From Chitinophaga varians (GTDB lineage Bacteria; Bacteroidota; Bacteroidia; Chitinophagales; Chitinophagaceae): DNA of 64,000 nt. Both the position numbers and the translations under genes were made by a program. Positions 18,176 through 27,500 of this stretch are shown here, in pieces. The stretch covers positions 806,001 through 870,000 of the forward strand of contig NZ_JABAIA010000003.1 in the NCBI RefSeq assembly GCF_012641275.1, written 5' to 3'. Under the pieces are notes generated by a model. The model made no database searches and was not told the origin of the DNA. It was given only the letters and a program-made list of their open reading frames with translations. Within the stretch, counting starts at the first letter, position 1, and every line of letters starts with the position of its first letter.

Positions 18176-18290
18176 TCATTTAGCATTAATAATATTTCAG
18201 ATGCAAATATTCTTTTACCAAAAACTAATGGTGTTCAACAGTGCGTGGCCCAACCGCACGAAAACGGCCATTAAACATTTATCTTAAACA

Positions 18291-18310
18291 CTGCCTTTAT
18301 TTAAAGGCAG
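18291..18310 (-). terminator. Hairpin at end of 18297-18803 gene
   Basis: CTGCCTTTA-tt-TAAAGGCAG, a 9-bp stem that overlaps the stop codon of the minus-strand gene. The minus-strand bases after it are not strongly T-rich, so termination is likely but not certain. Confidence 0.45.
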
Positions 18311-18803
18311 CGTCATTCTCCTGAATTAAATTTTCAATAGTTTGGAACTTCACTTTTAATAACTTGAGCGCGGCACTTCTGAATTCTTTGTCCTCTATCT
18401 CATGAGGAATTAATGGATCGGTGGCTACACCGGTAAGGTACTCAATTAGCTGGTCTGGCTCTGTTTCTTCGATTAGTTTGACAAGGAAAATGATGGTCTG
18501 CAAAAGTATTATAGGAACGCCAATTTCAACGGTGTCGTGAAACATTAAAAATTCGTAATATTTATTCCTATGTTTCAAAAGAACAGACAAGCGACTACCT
18601 TGCTCAGGAAGTTCAAAATCTTCATCATTTTCCTCGTCATCCTCATAATCTTCTTCATCCACCTCGAACTCACCAATGGTGTAATATTCAATGAATATAC
18701 TATTAGCTACCATCTTGCTAGTGAACGAGTATTTACGCACAACATTGCTATTGTCAATAAAGTCAACAGTTTTGATATTATTTAGCGCCAGTATCTTCTC
18801 CAA
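18297..18803 (-). CDS. Hypothetical acidic protein
   Basis: A 168-residue protein, family unknown. It contains a striking acidic run (about residues 47-66, mostly Asp and Glu) between two helical, mildly hydrophobic parts. No signal peptide. The short hairpin at its 3' end argues for a real transcript. Acidic proteins of this sort in mobile elements sometimes mimic DNA, but nothing specific supports that here. Confidence 0.5.
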   Translation of the reverse strand: MEKILALNNIKTVDFIDNSNVVRKYSFTSKMVANSIFIEYYTIGEFEVDEEDYEDDEENDEDFELPEQGSRLSVLLKHRNKYYEFLMFHDTVEIGVPIILLQTIIFLVKLIEETEPDQLIEYLTGVATDPLIPHEIEDKEFRSAALKLLKVKFQTIENLIQENDAAFK

Positions 18804-18919
18804 GTTTAAAAATTTAATATTGAAGATAGAGAATATTTTGATTTCATGGCGATATTTCTATATTCTTACTCCGGAAGCATGACAGTAACTATCCTGACTG
18901 CATGGAAAACTCTAATCTT

Positions 18920-19516
18920 TTACACACTAACCGATGGAATGGATAAAACGATAGAACCAAAGGTGACAGCCGGAAACGGTCCAGGATCAAAATCCAATGC
19001 CTTCTCATCAAAATGTAGCGCGGCTAAAGCAAGGGTTCCTCGACAAGCTGAAAATTTTAAAGACAATATGTAGCTGTTATGAATCTTTGCTGACAGATAG
19101 AGTTTTGCCATGGATCTTAACTCTGAATACTCGTTATATGTCGAAACAATTTCAGCGCATCCAGATTCTATTCCGGAAATAAATATTGGCGTGTTGGGGT
19201 GAACAGTATAGGTACGGAGAACATTCAATGCTCCTATTTTTATAAATGCGGAGCATTGTGGACCACTCGCTAACAAACAACAAGTATTGCACCATAATTC
19301 GGGTGAACTAGCCAAATGCTTAGCGGCTGAGGTGCTTTGCGAATATATCTTTTCTTCATGCTCGTTGCATACAACAACGTACCTGTACCCAATTGGCTTG
19401 TACTTTTCTTTGATCTCCTGGCTTGCTTGACTGCATATATACGCTGTTGTTGAAGCATGCAGCGTTTTGTGATGGTGAATACATCCTGGGATTCCCATGA
19501 AGGCATACTTTGTCAT
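18920..19516 (-). CDS. Hypothetical cysteine-rich protein
   Basis: A 198-residue protein that I do not recognise. It has about nine cysteines, including a CNTCC cluster at residues 76-80, and an N-terminal HHH. No obvious signal peptide, although the start MTKYAFMGIPGC could resemble a weak one. It is monocistronic, with 116 bp to the next gene on the same strand. Metal or thiol chemistry is possible but unproven. Confidence 0.4.
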   Translation of the reverse strand: MTKYAFMGIPGCIHHHKTLHASTTAYICSQASQEIKEKYKPIGYRYVVVCNEHEEKIYSQSTSAAKHLASSPELWCNTCCLLASGPQCSAFIKIGALNVLRTYTVHPNTPIFISGIESGCAEIVSTYNEYSELRSMAKLYLSAKIHNSYILSLKFSACRGTLALAALHFDEKALDFDPGPFPAVTFGSIVLSIPSVSV

Positions 19517-19664
19517 ACGAAATTTTTAGGATTAGGAAATTTCTTGCAAAGATGATCTGCCTGGGATATTGAAGTGTTTATTCAATGTTAAACGTTTTAA
19601 AAATACATCCTCAACTATTGTATTTTTTTAAAATTAATATTAATTGACGTTCAGTGTGTTATTT

Positions 19665-19693
19665 ACCCTACTGGTAGGGGTGGTAGGGGGAAT
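19665..19693 (+). promoter_or_regulatory. CCTACTRGTAGG leader motif, copy 1
   Basis: A palindrome CCCTACTGGTAGGG followed by a G-rich stretch and GGGGGAAT, about 106 bp before the small secreted protein gene. A close match with the same layout lies upstream of rteC at 32577-32603, so it is likely a shared regulatory site of this element or host. Confidence 0.45.
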
Positions 19694-19798
19694 CGATCTC
19701 ACAATTTCATTCCTTTGTTCTATTGTAGCTACAAGCAGGTAACAGCTTCGCCTGCCAACTTTCAGTGAAGCTATTTTTTAACAAAAAACCAAGAAATC

Positions 19799-20131
19799 AT
19801 GAAGACAACTAGAGTTTCTATTCTTGCGGCTATTGCTGTAGTTATTGCAGTTACAGTAGCGTTCGCAAAGCATCATGCAGCGCCGAAAATGGCACCACTC
19901 GCTGGAGAAGTATGGTTCCAATACCATCCTGCTTCCAGTGGTCCAAGTGATGAAAACAACTATACGGAAATTAGTTCTACCAGTTGCACCGCAGGAAACA
20001 CATTGTGCGCTATTAAAGTTAAGAAAGACCCTTCAACAGGATTGCCGGATGCTACCGACCTGGCGAATGTTCAGTCACTTATTGCTGCTGGACAACCTGT
20101 CGCTAATCGGGTTGTATTTAAAAATCAGTAA
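19799..20131 (+). CDS. DUF6520-like small secreted protein
   Basis: A 110-residue exported protein. It has a clear signal peptide (MKTTRVSILAAIAVVIAVTVAFA, cleavage after about residue 23) and a short mature part with two cysteines in SCTAGNTLCAIKV, as in the Bacteroidota DUF6520 family, whose function is unknown. It has its own leader containing the CCTACTGGTAGG motif and a strong terminator directly downstream, so it is a monocistronic gene. Family call is from the signal peptide plus the Cys pattern, moderate confidence. Confidence 0.6.
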   Translation: MKTTRVSILAAIAVVIAVTVAFAKHHAAPKMAPLAGEVWFQYHPASSGPSDENNYTEISSTSCTAGNTLCAIKVKKDPSTGLPDATDLANVQSLIAAGQPVANRVVFKNQ

Positions 20132-20161
20132 CTACATGAATACTGACGAATAGCCCGTTCA

Positions 20162-20190
20162 CCCGTTCCTGTATTGGAACGGGTTTTCTT
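20162..20190 (+). terminator. Intrinsic terminator
   Basis: CCCGTTCC-tgtatt-GGAACGGG then TTTTCTT, a textbook hairpin with T-run 30 bp after the secreted-protein gene. Between here and 20449 I see no gene. Confidence 0.9.
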
Positions 20191-20448
20191 AGTTGCTTTC
20201 TGCATCTCAAGAAAGAAGTTTGTTTTTTACTTGATGCACGAAGATGCTTCGTTTTTAGAATAGAAAATGTTATGCAATTGTGAATGTGGTTCAATACATT
20301 GAAAGATCCATTATCTTGTGTGAGTATACCGTAACTGTGGAGAACCAGTAATTGTTTTAAAAGTAATAACCCAAATAGTACTTTTTTCCTACTATTACGT
20401 TTTGTATGTGAGAGTGCATGCTAACCTGCTATCAACCGTTATATATAT

Positions 20449-20844
20449 ATGGATCAACTGACCTTGCGTAGTACACTGTTAGAATTATTTAAAGAGCCTT
20501 ACACTGCCGAAAAATTTGTTGAGTGGCTAAAGTATTATGAATCCATTCCTGATTCCGCGTCGTCTTGTATGCGGAAGGCAACGGTTGAGAAGATAGTAAA
20601 TTGTGACAATATGCACACCCTGGTACACTATCTACATTATATCCTATTGGATGAAGGGATAACAATAACCGATGAAATGCACATTAAAAAGTTTGCTGAC
20701 TTGTTGGCCAGAATCAATTCCGCATCTGAAAGATTCCTTCGTGCTTATTTAAAACAGGTGAATGATGTGTATAATCTGAGAAATAGAGCATTAGATAGCC
20801 AAATTCATTTGCAGAAGCTACTGGAAAAAATCATAAATTCATAA
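20449..20844 (+). CDS. Hypothetical helical protein
   Basis: A 131-residue, all-helical protein of unknown family, no signal peptide. It is the first of five consecutive small plus-strand genes (to 22319) with short gaps, suggesting one transcript. A coiled region spans about residues 90-128. Confidence 0.45.
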   Translation: MDQLTLRSTLLELFKEPYTAEKFVEWLKYYESIPDSASSCMRKATVEKIVNCDNMHTLVHYLHYILLDEGITITDEMHIKKFADLLARINSASERFLRAYLKQVNDVYNLRNRALDSQIHLQKLLEKIINS

Positions 20845-20857
20845 TCTAAAGTTTAAG

Positions 20858-21109
20858 ATGCAGAAATCCTACATTATTACTTATGTCCTACTTATGCACT
20901 ACGCTGTCCCTAACGGTGGTGAAGTTCCACAAAGAAAAGTAGAAGAGAAGTTTTCCGAGTTATCAGTTGCGTTACCAAGATATCGGCATTTGACTGATAG
21001 TAGCGTAGTATTTAGATTACCTGGCAATGCTGTTTTTAAGCAGAAACGTTTATCCGATAGTATAAGCGTTTGCGAGGTGTCTATCGATTCAATGGAAGCA
21101 AGGTATTGA
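20858..21109 (+). CDS. Hypothetical small protein
   Basis: An 83-residue protein, family unknown, 13 bp after the previous gene. The first 15 residues are hydrophobic (IITYVLLMHYAV) and may be a weak signal or membrane anchor. A longer minus-strand frame covers the same bases but is judged less likely because it breaks the operon. Confidence 0.35.
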   Translation: MQKSYIITYVLLMHYAVPNGGEVPQRKVEEKFSELSVALPRYRHLTDSSVVFRLPGNAVFKQKRLSDSISVCEVSIDSMEARY

Positions 21110-21147
21110 TTAGAAATTGTAGTAGGTAGTATATTTTCAGAAATCGG

Positions 21148-21534
21148 ATGATAAAAAAGCGTAGTCCCATAGTTTATAGCGACGAACGTGGTGTCGCTCA
21201 TCGCGGTATTTTTAATTTTTACCACACTGGGTGGGCTGTTCAAAGTTTCTCTAAAGAGGAACAAGCAATTCAATCCTTAAGACTATGGCTTTTACTTGAC
21301 CAAGGAGGGATGTATTTGGATTTATATGCGGAGAAAAAATTTTTAGAGTTTAGACAGCAGAATGGCGACTCTGCCTACTTAGATCTTCATATTTGGCCGA
21401 ATAGCTGCTCAAGTCCAGAATATCCATGCAAACTGATGGTTGCATTTAATTTTAGTACATTAAAATTGAATTTTCAAACTTATCTGTATAACAAATACAA
21501 GTACCTATATGGTATCAGACAGAGGTATTTGTAA
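21148..21534 (+). CDS. Hypothetical protein
   Basis: A 128-residue protein with no recognised family. Rich in Tyr, Phe and Trp. It is 38 bp after the previous gene in the same small-gene run. Cytoplasmic by appearance. Confidence 0.4.
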   Translation: MIKKRSPIVYSDERGVAHRGIFNFYHTGWAVQSFSKEEQAIQSLRLWLLLDQGGMYLDLYAEKKFLEFRQQNGDSAYLDLHIWPNSCSSPEYPCKLMVAFNFSTLKLNFQTYLYNKYKYLYGIRQRYL

Positions 21535-21568
21535 TATCTGGGTTAGCGTCTATTCGTAAATCTTACAG

Positions 21569-22051
21569 ATGATCTTTCAATTTTTTAGTAATTATTTTAT
21601 GTATTTCACGTCGATCTTACATTTAGCACATGATGGTGAGCGCGTCTCTATCACCGTTACATTATTAAATGCGAAATCAAGCCGAAGTTATGAGCATATA
21701 AACATCATGGAGTCCAAAAAATGGTACATACTTGATGTACCCGGTGTTCCTAACCTTGTTAACTCATTTCAGTTTTTGAAAATCAAGGTGCCAGTGGAGT
21801 TCAAATTTCAGGTTATATCGGACAGTGCTTTTTCAGTGGAGTTGTTATCAACGTTGATAGGTAGACTTCAGAGTGCTGATAGTGTAGATAACTTGGAGGA
21901 GTTATACGGTAGAATCGTTGCCAAAGTAAATAGAATCGCCAAAGTTATTCTTCCTTTGCGACGGGTTAGTGCCGATCGGTTAGCATTGCTGGAGTCGGCA
22001 CTTAAATCTGAATGTGATAAATTTCAAGCTCAGTCAGCGCCTGGGACTTGA
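21569..22051 (+). CDS. Hypothetical protein
   Basis: A 160-residue protein of unknown family. An in-frame ATG at 21599 is an alternative start. The C-terminal 60 residues form a helical, coiled region (LEELYGRIVAKVNRIAK). Fourth gene of the small-gene run. Confidence 0.4.
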   Translation: MIFQFFSNYFMYFTSILHLAHDGERVSITVTLLNAKSSRSYEHINIMESKKWYILDVPGVPNLVNSFQFLKIKVPVEFKFQVISDSAFSVELLSTLIGRLQSADSVDNLEELYGRIVAKVNRIAKVILPLRRVSADRLALLESALKSECDKFQAQSAPGT

Positions 22052-22091
22052 AATGTTCTCTTAACAACGTAATTAGTATTGCAACGCGACC

Positions 22092-22319
22092 ATGAACTTT
22101 GAGAAATCGTTAGTATCCTTTGGGAATGTCGTCATCTATGCTGTACCGAATCGCAGCCAGGTCCAAGACGTGAAATGCGTTACTGATACTAGCGGTGATA
22201 GAGGTAGTCAACGAGTTTTCTTCCGAAGGGAAAAGCGGTTAAATATTCTATTGTCAAATTTTGAAACAGAAATTCGGTCTCCAGTTTTTGACAGTGCATG
22301 GGAGTTAATGTGCATATAA
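22092..22319 (+). CDS. Hypothetical small protein
   Basis: A 75-residue protein, unknown, last gene in the run. It has no hydrophobic segment and no motif. Convergent with the minus-strand gene ending at 22367. Confidence 0.3.
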   Translation: MNFEKSLVSFGNVVIYAVPNRSQVQDVKCVTDTSGDRGSQRVFFRREKRLNILLSNFETEIRSPVFDSAWELMCI

Positions 22320-22366
22320 ATATACTCACCAGGTCGTCGATTATGCAATATTGAGGTTTTCGATTT

Positions 22367-22720
22367 CTATGTGAGATCCTTAGCGCCACGATAGTAAGTT
22401 TCAATGTGTTTCCGTATTTCAATATCAAATTTCTCCCCTGGATAGTGTCCATCCTCAAAATTAATCCGGACCTCTTCATTCATGATGTACACGGCCAATA
22501 CCCCGTCAATGTGAACGTGGAAAAGTCTTTTTTTGTCCATCTTTACAATTCTTATGGGGACCAGCCCTTCTGCTGTAGTAATATAGAATTTACTATTTTT
22601 CACGGTGATAACTGTCTTTAGAGTTTGGCTTGCGATGCCTTCAGACAAATATACTGCCCAAAGGTGCAGTTGGTGTGCTGATACTTTTGTATTGAAAGAA
22701 AATTGTATATATCTTACCAA
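22367..22720 (-). CDS. Hypothetical protein divergent from XRE regulator
   Basis: A 117-residue, mostly beta-strand protein of unknown family. It is transcribed away from the XRE regulator across a 152-bp region with two GTTATA..TATAAC operator-like sites, so it is probably controlled by that regulator. Confidence 0.5.
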   Translation of the reverse strand: MVRYIQFSFNTKVSAHQLHLWAVYLSEGIASQTLKTVITVKNSKFYITTAEGLVPIRIVKMDKKRLFHVHIDGVLAVYIMNEEVRINFEDGHYPGEKFDIEIRKHIETYYRGAKDLT

Positions 22721-22744
22721 TTTATCTGCATTTGCAATTATTTT

Positions 22745-22759
22745 GTTATAATATATAAC
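22745..22759. promoter_or_regulatory. Operator-like inverted repeat, site 1
   Basis: GTTATA-ata-TATAAC, 25 bp before the start of the minus-strand gene. Shares half-sites with the larger repeat at 22820-22841. Confidence 0.45.
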
Positions 22760-22819
22760 TATCTGAGATTAAGGTTTGTATTGATTTTTGAGTTTACATA
22801 CTGATATTTGATGTGTTTT

Positions 22820-22841
22820 TTGTTATATTTTAATATAACAA
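22820..22841. promoter_or_regulatory. Operator-like inverted repeat, site 2
   Basis: TTGTTATATT-tt-AATATAACAA, a perfect 10-bp-arm palindrome 31 bp before the XRE start. Likely bound by the XRE protein for autoregulation; half-sites match site 1 with a different spacer. Confidence 0.5.
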
Positions 22842-22872
22842 CAAATGATTTCATTTGGTTCATTTTCCATAC

Positions 22873-23109
22873 ATGAATCATGAAATTGAGGACATCCATA
22901 GGCTGAACGCAATTAGGGAAGCCCTCTTGAATAGAAAAAAGGAAAAGAGGATCAGTTATAGAAGCCTGGCAGCGACTGCAGACGTTGAAGTAGGAACAGC
23001 TTATAATTTCATTACGGGAAAAACCGACATTACCATGTTAAATCTTATGAAATTAGCCAGGGGGCTAGACTTTACCCTTATTGAGTTGTTACAAACATCA
23101 AAATCCTAA
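22873..23109 (+). CDS. XRE-family HTH regulator
   Basis: A 78-residue DNA-binding protein from the ATG at 22873 (a TTG 18 bp upstream is the alternative). The helix-turn-helix reads ISYRSLAATADVEVGTAYNF followed by TDITMLNLMKLARGLDFTLIELL, the Cro/C1 pattern. Divergent from the gene at 22367-22720 with shared operator-like palindromes, consistent with a small repressor controlling both. Confidence 0.85.
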   Translation: MNHEIEDIHRLNAIREALLNRKKEKRISYRSLAATADVEVGTAYNFITGKTDITMLNLMKLARGLDFTLIELLQTSKS

Positions 23110-23141
23110 TATAAACACGTAAGTTTCCTCGACACTTCCAA

Positions 23142-23165
23142 AAGGTTTTGAGACACCAAAACCTT
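23142..23165. terminator. Hairpin after XRE gene
   Basis: AAGGTTTTG-agacac-CAAAACCTT, 9-bp perfect stem 32 bp after the XRE stop. The T-run is weak, so it may be a processing or attenuation structure. Confidence 0.45.
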
Positions 23166-23201
23166 CTTATTAATCTTTCGTCAGGTAGTTCTGAGACGAA
23201 G

Positions 23202-23228
23202 AATGCCGCCTTTGTTTTAGGCGGCATT
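23202..23228. terminator. Hairpin between convergent XRE and SusD genes
   Basis: AATGCCGCC-tttgttttag loop-GGCGGCATT, then TTTCATTT on the plus strand, 5 bp beyond the SusD stop. Likely bidirectional terminator. Confidence 0.75.
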
Positions 23229-23233
23229 TTCAT

Positions 23234-24577
23234 TTATCTACGGTTTTTCTGGATATGGGATTGAGCAAGTACATCAATCGGAATTTGTAGTGCGTATCTC
23301 AGATCATTGTGGTTTAGGAGATATTCTTTGCCTTGTATTTTTCGCTGAACGACTATATTGTCTCCGTCAAGATTTAGCCGTCTGATATCTCCCCAACGGA
23401 CCCCTCTAAACAACAGTTCCTTGATACGCTCATTTAATATTAACGTGAGTAAGTTTCCGGAGCTTGCGGTTCTTGGGGTGAATGAGCTATCATATCGCAT
23501 TTTAAGGAACGTGTTCAGTACAGCCAATGCGTCGTTATCCTGGCCTTCTCTTGCGAGGCATTCCGCCTGGATTAAGTACACCTCGTCTGCTGCCAGTCCA
23601 CAGAACATTTGAACTGATGCCGATCCATCATAGTTACCGCGAAAGGACCAGGTACTATCTATATTTTGGGAGAAAAACAGACGCCGGCGCAGGTCGCCTG
23701 GTGGATAGAGGCTCAGAAGATTGGTGTCCACTTTACTAACCGTAGGATCAAGTAGGGTATTGTAGTTTCCGGTGATATGGAAAATGACTTCTGAATTATA
23801 CCTTTCAAATGGCGCATCCGAATTGATTAAATTATAATCTAAGATGTTTAATCCCTGATTCATGCATAGGGATGCATATTTACCAGCCTCTTTATAATTG
23901 CCAATAGATAAGTATATCCTTGCTAGTAGTGCATATCCAGCCGACTTACTTGGCCTGGTTTTATATGGAACTTCACTGGGTAAATCAGGTAATGCGTTCT
24001 GTAGATCATCCAATATAGTGCTATAACAATCCTTAATAGTACTACGGGTGGATTCACTATTGATATCTGAATTGAGTTTTAGCGGAATGCCGGGTTCGTC
24101 TCCATTTTTTGAACTAATTGTGTATCCCAATGAAAACTCCTGCAATAGAATATAGTGGGCCATTGATCTATAAAATAGCGCGGAGGCTTTAATCTTCTTC
24201 TTTCGATCCGTATCTCTATCCTCTATTTTTTCCAAAGTCTCCAAAACTAGATTTGTGTTTAGAATTATTCTGTAAGTCAGGAACCAATCTCCGGAATAGC
24301 TGGCTTCCTTATCAAATATGTACATTAGCCTATCAATCTGTTGTATAGACTTCCAATCACTATCTGTTATATAATAGTTGTCGGAATACACCTCTCCACC
24401 AATCGGCCATAATAGATTCATGGTCATTGCATCATCCAGCATAGCTTGTAGGTCGTTTAATGAAGAGGGAACAACAAGGCTTTTATCTGGTTTAATATCA
24501 AGATATTTTTTGCAACTTGAAATATTGAAAAGTATAGTAAGCATCAAGCCTACTGCAGAAATTATTTTATACTTCAT
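23234..24577 (-). CDS. SusD/RagB-family outer-membrane lipoprotein
   Basis: A 447-residue SusD-like protein. Signal peptide with lipobox near C22 (ILFNISSCKKYLDIKPD), then the TPR-like helical body; KKYLDIKPD and the C-terminal NERIKELLFRGVRWGDIRRL motif are family hallmarks. It caps the SusC porin on the outer face and captures ligand. The stop is 16 bp before the porin's stop-start boundary (24594). Carbohydrate or peptide substrate cannot be read from sequence. Confidence 0.93.
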   Translation of the reverse strand: MKYKIISAVGLMLTILFNISSCKKYLDIKPDKSLVVPSSLNDLQAMLDDAMTMNLLWPIGGEVYSDNYYITDSDWKSIQQIDRLMYIFDKEASYSGDWFLTYRIILNTNLVLETLEKIEDRDTDRKKKIKASALFYRSMAHYILLQEFSLGYTISSKNGDEPGIPLKLNSDINSESTRSTIKDCYSTILDDLQNALPDLPSEVPYKTRPSKSAGYALLARIYLSIGNYKEAGKYASLCMNQGLNILDYNLINSDAPFERYNSEVIFHITGNYNTLLDPTVSKVDTNLLSLYPPGDLRRRLFFSQNIDSTWSFRGNYDGSASVQMFCGLAADEVYLIQAECLAREGQDNDALAVLNTFLKMRYDSSFTPRTASSGNLLTLILNERIKELLFRGVRWGDIRRLNLDGDNIVVQRKIQGKEYLLNHNDLRYALQIPIDVLAQSHIQKNRR

Positions 24578-24593
24578 ATTATGTGTTTAAGAG

Positions 24594-27500
24594 TTAGAAT
24601 GACGTTTTTACTGCAATGGTGTAGTTGCGAGGTGGTGGCATTTTGCCATAGTCTGGGTCGATTTTGAATTTGTTCGCGCGATAGAGGACACCAACATTAT
24701 TAATGTACAGTTGTAATGATATTGCCTTCAGAATATGCCCCTGTTTTATCTCCGGGCGAAATAATAGGCAAATGTCTTTTAACCTTACAATGTCTGCCTT
24801 CTCCACCAGTATTTCGGAGTTCTGGTAGAATTCATCCCTAGCATTGTCAAAAGGATAGACCATTGCTGGCACATTAGTTTTTACCTCATCACCAGGTTGT
24901 TTCCATCTATCATAATAGTCTGCATTCATGTACCAATTCGCAAAGCCACTATAGTTAACTGAAGGGCGGCGAAAGTAATGTCCAATTTTCCAGGTGATAG
25001 TTGAACTGATACTCCATTTTCCATATGAGATGGTAGGTTGCATTGACCCATACAATGGCGGCAAGCTGCGTCCATTGTAGACAAGCTCATCTGTTGTAGT
25101 TTCTGATTTGATAGCCCGATAGTCTTCACTGGGCTTCCCATGTAGATAGCCGACTGGATTTCCTTGTGCTGAGAGTCCCGCCCATTTGTATGAGAAGATA
25201 GCATCGGTTGGAAACCCTTCAACTGGATTAATACCGGAATTTATGTAGCTACTAGCTGAAGGATAGTGATAAAGATAGTTTGTGATTTTGTTCAGACTAT
25301 AACTAAAAATACCATCCAATGCCACCTTTACCTTTCGATTTAACGGCAGCGCGTGAAATGTAAAGTCAACTCCATGTGATGCAATTGCTGCCGAATTTCT
25401 ACTTACAAACATTACACCCGTTGTTGGGTCAATTGCTGTATTTCCTATAAGATCAGTACTCTTCTTGTGGTAGTACTCTATGGTTCCGGATACCACGCCA
25501 TTCCCAAGTTCAAAATCAACACCAACGTTCAAAGTCCCTGTTTTCTCCCATTTCAAATTAGGATTAGGTGGTGACACAAGTGTGGCAAATGGGGCGTCAA
25601 TAAAATTGTCTGTTGAAGTACCATACTGAATTATTGGCAATGCGGATAACGTATTCTGTAGATTTCCACCATAACCGTAGCTTATTCGCAAAGCTAATTC
25701 AGAAATGGCTTGTACGTTGAAGAAAGACTCTTTGTTTATATTCCAGCGGAAGCCCGTAGACCATAATGGAACACCACGTTTATTGGTATTTACTCCCAGT
25801 AGGTTAGATGCGTCTTTCCTAACACTGCCTGAGATTATATATCGATCTTGCACGTTATAGGCAACATTACCATAGTAACTTGTAAATCTATAAATTTGGC
25901 CGGTGTATGCTTGGGGGTTCGGTACTTTTTGCTGTCCTGCCAGATTTTGATAAGTTCCAAAGGAGCTTATGTAATCTATCGGTGAGAAAGTTAGTAAATC
26001 CGGATTGTAGTTATACGTTCGATTAACCTCACCATTTATCTTAGATTCTTTAATCTCAGCACCGACTATTGCTGTTATCTCATTTGACATTATTTTCTTT
26101 TGATAGTTCATTTGTTCCCGAAGATGGTAGGTAGTTGAGCGACTGGTTGTGAGATCATAGATTGGTCCAATAGGAATATGATGGATGATCTGGTTATCCA
26201 CGGACCCGGTGTAGATATTTGCCAGGTTTCTGGTAAAATAATTATCTGGGCTATAAAATATAGGATTCTCAGTTCTCTGATCTTCGATTTGAAACTTAGT
26301 GTCTAAGCTAAAGTCCTTGTTTAGTTTAATTTTTACATCAGTGTTTAATCTGATATTATTATACCTGTTGATGTTGTCGATTGTGAATTGGTCCTGCATA
26401 GGCACGTATTTCCAAGGTAGCAATATCCCTTTTCCTGTTGTGTCTTTAAAAGCAGATCGGTAGTCCTTTGGTAGGGATGCGAATGAAGCATCTTCATTTA
26501 CAAGTTTTGCATAAGGGTAATATCTGGTCTTTGCTCCACCGGGAGTGATCTTATCTGGGCCACCGTTGTCTTGCCTGGTAGATGAGTGAGTATAGGCAAT
26601 ACCTATTTTGGCATCTAGCCACTTCTGAAATTTATAGCTGTTTTCTGCTCTTACTGTTAATCGGTCCATTGTATTTTGGACAAGGGAGCTTTGTTCGTTA
26701 TCATAGCCGATAGTGAGCAAATATGCGTGATTGTTTGTACCACCACTAATGTTAACTGCCACTTGGTTATTAACTGCAGTCTGGTATAAGTAGTCCCGCA
26801 AGTCTTTTCTGAAATTGTTGTTACGAAGTAGGTCTATTCGTTGCATAGCAATTGCGCTGGACACTAAGCCTCTTTTAGCGCTGTCCAATAGTTCGATAAC
26901 TGGTGATAAAACTGGAAACCTTCGCCTATTGTTTAAATCATTATTATAGTATCCCTTTTGAAATAGATCTATTTCCAGAGAGATATAATCGGTAGATTGT
27001 ATCGAATAGTCTTTAAGTAAGTTCGGCCGTTCTGAAATCGAAGTATTTGTTGAAATGGTCACCTTCGACTTACCATTAAATGCAGCTTTCTTGGTAGTTA
27101 ATACGATTACACCATTTGCTGCCCTGGCCCCCCAAATTGATGCGGATGCAGCATCTTTCATGATAGTAATCGATTCTATATCGTTTGGGTTAATACTGCT
27201 TATTTCATCCACTGGAAAATTATCTACAACAAAAAGCGGTGTGTTATTTGCAAAAAGGGTATTTCGGCCTCTAATGAAAATCTTCTCTGATGCACTTGTA
27301 TTGTCAAATAACAGTGTAGAAGTCCCCTTTAGGTATTGAGTAATGTTGACATTGAACTGTCGATCAAGCGATGCCCTGGTGATTCGTTCAAAAGCGCCGG
27401 TGGCTCGTTCCGCTGGAACAGATTGATACCCTGTTGAGACCTCGACCTGTTTGAGTGTGGTATTAGAGGGGGCTAAGATGATCTTCAGTTCATGTCCTGA

